DNA of 7,573 nt from positions 1 through 7,573 of the forward strand of contig JAQVQI010000030.1 of the NCBI GenBank assembly GCA_028701645.1, written 5' to 3'. How positions within the stretch are numbered: the first letter of the stretch is position 1; each line of letters opens with the position of its first letter. This document shows positions 4,635 through 7,573 of this stretch, piece after piece. Both the position numbers and the translations under genes were made by a program. The DNA comes from Candidatus Shapirobacteria bacterium. GTDB lineage: Bacteria > Patescibacteriota > Microgenomatia > UBA12405. The notes under the pieces are model-generated. The model was not told the DNA's origin and searched no databases. It saw nothing but the letters and a program-made list of their open reading frames with translations.

Positions 4635-5047
4635 TTTGATGATTTTTTGCGAATTATAAAATTAAAAAAATTAAGAATTATTCCAATAGTAATTGAAGTT
4701 ACTAAATAAGTAAAGAAACCAGAAAAATTTAAAGCTGGAATTGCTATTCCCCAAAAACTAGTTGGCTGTGTGTTGATATTGGTAATTATAAAATCATTGA
4801 ACAAAAATACAGCTAAATAAAGACCTAAAGTATCAATGACAATTCTAAACAATCCGAGTGTAATTAAGTTGATTGGAAATAAAACAATTTTTAAAATTGG
4901 TTTTAAAATAATTTCAAAAATACCTAAAACAAGGGCAGTTTTAATAATACTAGTGGGAATTGTTTGGAAATATAAGTTCCCCCAAATTTGATTTGTGGTG
5001 ATTAAAGAAAAAGTAAATAAGAGAGTTAATTTGAGAATTTTTTTCAT
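4631..5047 (-). CDS. YvlD / phage-holin-4-2 family small membrane protein
   Basis: This is an integral membrane protein of 138 residues with about four hydrophobic segments. The family signature is visible at about 49-80: KPILKIVLFPINLITLGLF followed by a helix with IDTLGLYL. This matches the conserved pattern of Pro, P-x-N-x-x-TLGLF found in PF04020-type proteins. Despite the holin name, these proteins are widespread chromosomal membrane proteins, and lysis is not implied; YvlD-type proteins are associated with envelope stress in some Firmicutes. It overlaps by ATGA at both ends, with the transglutaminase-like gene upstream and secG downstream. It has no Cys and no internal Met. Confidence 0.78.
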   Translation of the reverse strand: MKKILKLTLLFTFSLITTNQIWGNLYFQTIPTSIIKTALVLGIFEIILKPILKIVLFPINLITLGLFRIVIDTLGLYLAVFLFNDFIITNINTQPTSFWGIAIPALNFSGFFTYLVTSITIGIILNFFNFIIRKKSSK

Positions 5048-6816
5048 TTTTGTTTTTTAAGCTTGTTTCTTATTATACCGCCAAAACCAATTACTGTGGC
5101 TATAAAAGCTATAAGAATAATTATCTTAAACCAATAAGTAGGGTCATTAATTTGAAAATTGACAGTGTCGTTGTTGTATTCTAACTTGATATTTAATTTA
5201 TAATTTATTGGTAAGATTGATGATAAAAAAGATTTACCCTGAATAGGAATATCAACTGATGATAATGGAGGTAAATGATCGATGATTGTTTCAAAATTTA
5301 AATTTTTGATAATTATTTTTAATTGAGAAATTTTTGAATAGTTGGGGTTATGAATTTTTATCTTTGCTGTTTGGTAAAAATTATTTTTGACATGAATAAT
5401 TGTCAGAGGAACTTGATCTAATTTAAGTTCATTTTGAGCAAATTCAACGTTTATTGTTTTTACATTTTGATTGTTTTTATAAGCACCCGCTGGAGGAGGG
5501 TTAACACTGTTTAATCCATGAAAGACAAAAGCAAAGTGGTTTTGATCGAGATCGCTAAAAAAATCAATTCCATTGGTTGTCTTTCCCCAAGTAGGGTCAA
5601 TCGAAATCCAGGCTTGTTTTTGGTGATCATAATATTGGGGCCAAGCATGAAGTACATCAGTATTAATATTAATTGGTTTTATTTTAATGTTATTGCTATA
5701 AGCAAAACCCTGAACTTCTCGGGCAGGTATTCCTTTAATTCTGGCGAGAGTAATAAAAAGGTCTGTAAATTCGGTACAAAGTGAATTGATTGGATCAAGA
5801 ATACTATTAAGGGCGCCTTGTCGAGTACTGGTATCAATATTTTGTTGTTTGTAACTTAAAGTATCGACCACATATTGATATATGTCTTTAGGAGTATTTA
5901 ATTTTGAGGCGATGGTAACTAAATTCGAATCATTTGTCTCCCAATAAAGATCAGATTTTAGATAGTCTTTTGGATTAATATTGGTTTTATTCAAATTGGA
6001 ATGAATTATTTTGGCTTGACCATCAACATTTATATTTAGTTTTTGGAAAGGATCTAAGTTGTAAGTTGCCAAGTAATTACCGTCAGGATCAATATTAATA
6101 TTTTCTGGGTTGGGTTCTATTGACCGGTAGGTAATTTTTTGACTATCAGTTTCTGGTGGGAGAGTAATTGTAAAAGAATTGTTTTTATTGTCTGTATTTT
6201 CTAAAAAATATTTAAATTTAAAATCAAACAATTGATAATTTCCAAAAATTAAAAATATTTTTGGGTTTTTATTATCATTAGAATTGAAATATATTTCAGT
6301 TTGGTTGTTTAAAGAGATTACTGTTTTTGGAGGGGTAGAGGAAAAAGACAGGCTTCCAAAAGAAGGTGGAATAAATATGGTGGTGTTGAATGACTGGCGG
6401 CCTAGGTTGTTTTTGTTTTCTGGAAGAGCTAATTCCCATATATTGCCTTTTTTTTGGGCTAAATTAGGTATAAGATAGTTGATTTTAAAAATAGTTTTTT
6501 GATTTTTACCAACATTTTGGTCATTAAATTTTAGATTAATTATTGTTTGATTGTCTTGTTGCTCAATATTTTGGATAATACTTCCCTGGCTGTCGGTGGC
6601 AATAATATTTTGAATATTATCGGAAGAAATTATGGCTTGATATTCTTTGGGAAATACTTGGGATAAATTGTTTATTAACTCTATCTCTTGGTTTACTTGG
6701 GCATCGCCTTTGATATTGATTTGGTATTGGGTCTTTTGATTAACATCAAAATCAGCATTGGCCAAAATTGAGTGATTAAAAACAAAAAAGAAAGCCAAAA
6801 GGAAAGATAAAAACAT
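5044..6816 (-). CDS. Exported transglutaminase-like (papain-fold) protein with C-terminal membrane anchor
   Basis: I start this at the ATG at 6816; a TTG two codons upstream is also open. Residue numbers here count from that TTG. A signal peptide runs to about 23 (cleavage likely after ANA). A long beta-rich, Asn-rich region (about 25-300) follows. The transglutaminase core spans about 310-440: LCTEFTDLFITLARIKGIPAR with Cys349, LHAWPQYYD with His392, and IDPTWG with Asp409, a complete catalytic triad. An Ig-like region follows (about 455-560), then one helix (about 564-584) and a basic tail (RNKLKKQK). The enzyme therefore faces outward, held by its C-terminus. Such proteins may cross-link or cleave surface proteins or peptides; the substrate is unknown. 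Cys349 is the only cysteine. It is the first gene of the envelope operon and overlaps the next by ATGA. Confidence 0.85.
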   Translation of the reverse strand: MFLSFLLAFFFVFNHSILANADFDVNQKTQYQINIKGDAQVNQEIELINNLSQVFPKEYQAIISSDNIQNIIATDSQGSIIQNIEQQDNQTIINLKFNDQNVGKNQKTIFKINYLIPNLAQKKGNIWELALPENKNNLGRQSFNTTIFIPPSFGSLSFSSTPPKTVISLNNQTEIYFNSNDNKNPKIFLIFGNYQLFDFKFKYFLENTDNKNNSFTITLPPETDSQKITYRSIEPNPENINIDPDGNYLATYNLDPFQKLNINVDGQAKIIHSNLNKTNINPKDYLKSDLYWETNDSNLVTIASKLNTPKDIYQYVVDTLSYKQQNIDTSTRQGALNSILDPINSLCTEFTDLFITLARIKGIPAREVQGFAYSNNIKIKPININTDVLHAWPQYYDHQKQAWISIDPTWGKTTNGIDFFSDLDQNHFAFVFHGLNSVNPPPAGAYKNNQNVKTINVEFAQNELKLDQVPLTIIHVKNNFYQTAKIKIHNPNYSKISQLKIIIKNLNFETIIDHLPPLSSVDIPIQGKSFLSSILPINYKLNIKLEYNNDTVNFQINDPTYWFKIIILIAFIATVIGFGGIIRNKLKKQK

Positions 6817-6826
6817 AGTCAATATA

Positions 6827-6835
6827 AATATATCA
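6827..6835 (-). promoter_or_regulatory. Extended -10 promoter of the envelope operon
   Basis: On the minus strand TGATATATT (TATATT at 6832-6827) is a TG-N extended -10. The predicted start is near 6820, giving a leader of about 4 bases before the ATG at 6816. No strong -35 is visible, and there is no room for a ribosome-binding site. It shares the short divergent region with the lexA promoter. Confidence 0.45.
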
Positions 6836-6849
6836 TTTAATTTGCTTTA

Positions 6850-6878
6850 TTGACTTCGGGTATTATTCGTGTAATATT
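6850..6878 (+). promoter_or_regulatory. lexA promoter (leaderless)
   Basis: The -35 TTGACT (6850-6855) and -10 TAATAT (6872-6877) are spaced 16 bases apart; reading the -10 as AATATT gives 17. The seventh base after the -10 is the A of the lexA ATG at 6884, so the transcript is predicted to start at or next to the start codon. There is no Shine-Dalgarno sequence between them. Confidence 0.6.
6861..6876. promoter_or_regulatory. Candidate LexA operator (inverted repeat)
   Basis: TATTA, six bases, TAATA form an inverted repeat overlapping the lexA -10, a position where an autorepressor would act. It does not match the Bacillus (GAAC-N4-GTTC) or E. coli (CTGT-N8-ACAG) boxes. It is AT-only and could arise by chance. 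A TTCGGG / ATTCGTG pair in the same stretch is another possible core. Confidence 0.25.
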
Positions 6879-6883
6879 ATTTC

Positions 6884-7510
6884 ATGGCAACAATACTGTA
6901 TAAAAGACAAAAAGAAATTTTAGATTATATTGAAAAAAATATTAATAAAAGTGGTTGTGCACCCACACTTACTGAAATCGCTCAAAATTTTGGATTGTCT
7001 TCTTTGTCAACTGTTCACGAACATTTGGCTGTTTTAGAAAAAAAAGGGTTAATTAGAAGATATAAAGGAGCAATTAGAGGAATAGAGTTGTTAGAAAAAG
7101 AAACCGAAAAGAAAGCTTTTTTGTCTTCAACAATCGAATTACCAGTTTTGGGTTTTATTGCTTGTGGTGAACCAATTGAACCATATACAGACCCAAATGC
7201 GACTCTATCGGTCAATAGCAGTTTTGTTAGGCCAGGAGACAAGTCATTTGTGTTGCAAGCTAAGGGAGATTCTATGATAGAGGATGGAATTTTAAACGGA
7301 GACTATGTGGTGGTTAAGGAACAGCAAAATGCTTACAATGGAGACATTGTAGTCGCTGTTTTAAAAAATGGGTTTGCAACTCTAAAAAGGTTTTATAAAG
7401 AGGCAACCAGAATTAGACTTCAACCAGCAAATTCCACCATGTCCCCTATTTATGTAACTGATGTAGAGATTCGGGGAAAAGTGGTAGCTGTGATTAGACA
7501 TTTTAATTGA
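6884..7510 (+). CDS. lexA: LexA, SOS-response repressor and autopeptidase
   Basis: LexA represses DNA-repair genes and cleaves itself when stimulated by RecA filaments. The N-terminal winged helix-turn-helix spans about 1-65, with PTLTEIAQNFGLSS and the recognition helix STVHEHLAVLEKKGLIRR. The S24 peptidase domain follows (about 86-205): KGDSMIEDG with nucleophile Ser130, and ATLKRF with general base Lys168. The cleavage loop reads GFIACGEPIEP, so the scissile bond is Cys94-Gly95 rather than the usual Ala-Gly; UmuD of E. coli uses Cys-Gly. The length of 208 is typical. The ATG lies 7 bases after the -10 box, suggesting a leaderless mRNA, and autoregulation is likely. Adjacent rsmI starts 16 bases downstream. 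Confidence 0.95.
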   Translation: MATILYKRQKEILDYIEKNINKSGCAPTLTEIAQNFGLSSLSTVHEHLAVLEKKGLIRRYKGAIRGIELLEKETEKKAFLSSTIELPVLGFIACGEPIEPYTDPNATLSVNSSFVRPGDKSFVLQAKGDSMIEDGILNGDYVVVKEQQNAYNGDIVVAVLKNGFATLKRFYKEATRIRLQPANSTMSPIYVTDVEIRGKVVAVIRHFN

Positions 7511-7526
7511 ATTAAAAATTAATTTT

Positions 7527-7573
7527 ATGTTGTACATAATTGCTACACCAATTGGAAACTTAAAGGATATTAC
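7527..7573 (+). CDS. rsmI: RsmI, 16S rRNA (cytidine-1402 2'-O)-methyltransferase, partial (5' end only)
   Basis: Only the first 15 codons are in the window: MLYIIATPIGNLKDI and the start of the next. This matches the highly conserved RsmI N-terminus (LYIVATPIGNLEDIT), the start of its SAM-binding tetrapyrrole-methylase fold. RsmI methylates C1402 in the ribosomal P site. The ATG is 16 bases after the lexA stop on the same strand, so the two may be co-transcribed. The rest runs off the right edge. Confidence 0.85.
   Translation, partial: MLYIIATPIGNLKDI

Noticed and set aside
4631..5047. Phage lysis cassette (holin name plus neighbours)
   Set aside because: The family is mostly chromosomal YvlD-like membrane proteins, and no endolysin, spanin or phage structural gene is nearby.
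1..7573. CRISPR array, toxin-antitoxin pair or insertion sequence
   Set aside because: No regularly spaced repeats, transposase motifs or terminal inverted repeats with target duplications were seen on either strand.
1..7573. Recoded UGA (Gly) as in Gracilibacteria/SR1
   Set aside because: UGA ends lexA and other genes at sensible positions, and the two tRNA-Gly have TCC and GCC anticodons, not TCA.

Overview
The window is AT-rich and gene-dense. It uses the standard code, with TGA as a stop in several genes. Genes are separated by a few bases or overlap, and no convincing Shine-Dalgarno sequences are visible. The compactness, small envelope proteins, near-leaderless starts and mostly CCA-less tRNA genes suggest a Candidate Phyla Radiation (Patescibacteria) genome, possibly Microgenomates. 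This placement is an inference from style and gene content; no marker gene in the window proves it.

Layout: (1) A tRNA-Gly(TCC) gene at the left edge converges on a minus-strand pair, a guanylate-kinase-like protein followed by a CaCA-family cation exchanger (94-1936). (2) A plus-strand tRNA cluster spans 1992-2857: Leu(CAG), a broken tRNA-Phe copy, Phe(GAA), Gly(GCC), Val(TAC), Leu(GAG) and Gln(TTG). Its spacers hold repeats, hairpins and extended -10 promoters. (3) A tightly coupled minus-strand operon of five envelope genes (2879-6816) reads, in transcription order: exported transglutaminase-like protein, YvlD/phage-holin-4-type membrane protein, SecG, a membrane-anchored solute-binding protein of the oligopeptide-binding type, and a small single-span membrane protein. 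(4) A 67-bp divergent promoter region separates this operon from plus-strand lexA, which is followed by the first codons of rsmI at the right edge.

The five-gene operon looks like a cell-surface module. One gene is a subunit of the Sec translocon that would export the others, two encode exported domains tethered to the membrane (transglutaminase-like and solute-binding), and two encode small membrane proteins. No ABC permease or ATPase is present. The operon's proteins are almost free of internal methionine, unlike the neighbouring genes.

The points most worth a second look are the tRNA-Phe relic carrying a GC-rich perfect hairpin in place of its T arm, the U55-to-C change in two tRNA T-loops, the methionine depletion of the envelope operon, and a LexA with a Cys-Gly rather than Ala-Gly cleavage site on an apparently leaderless transcript. 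I did not find a clear new defence or mobile system.
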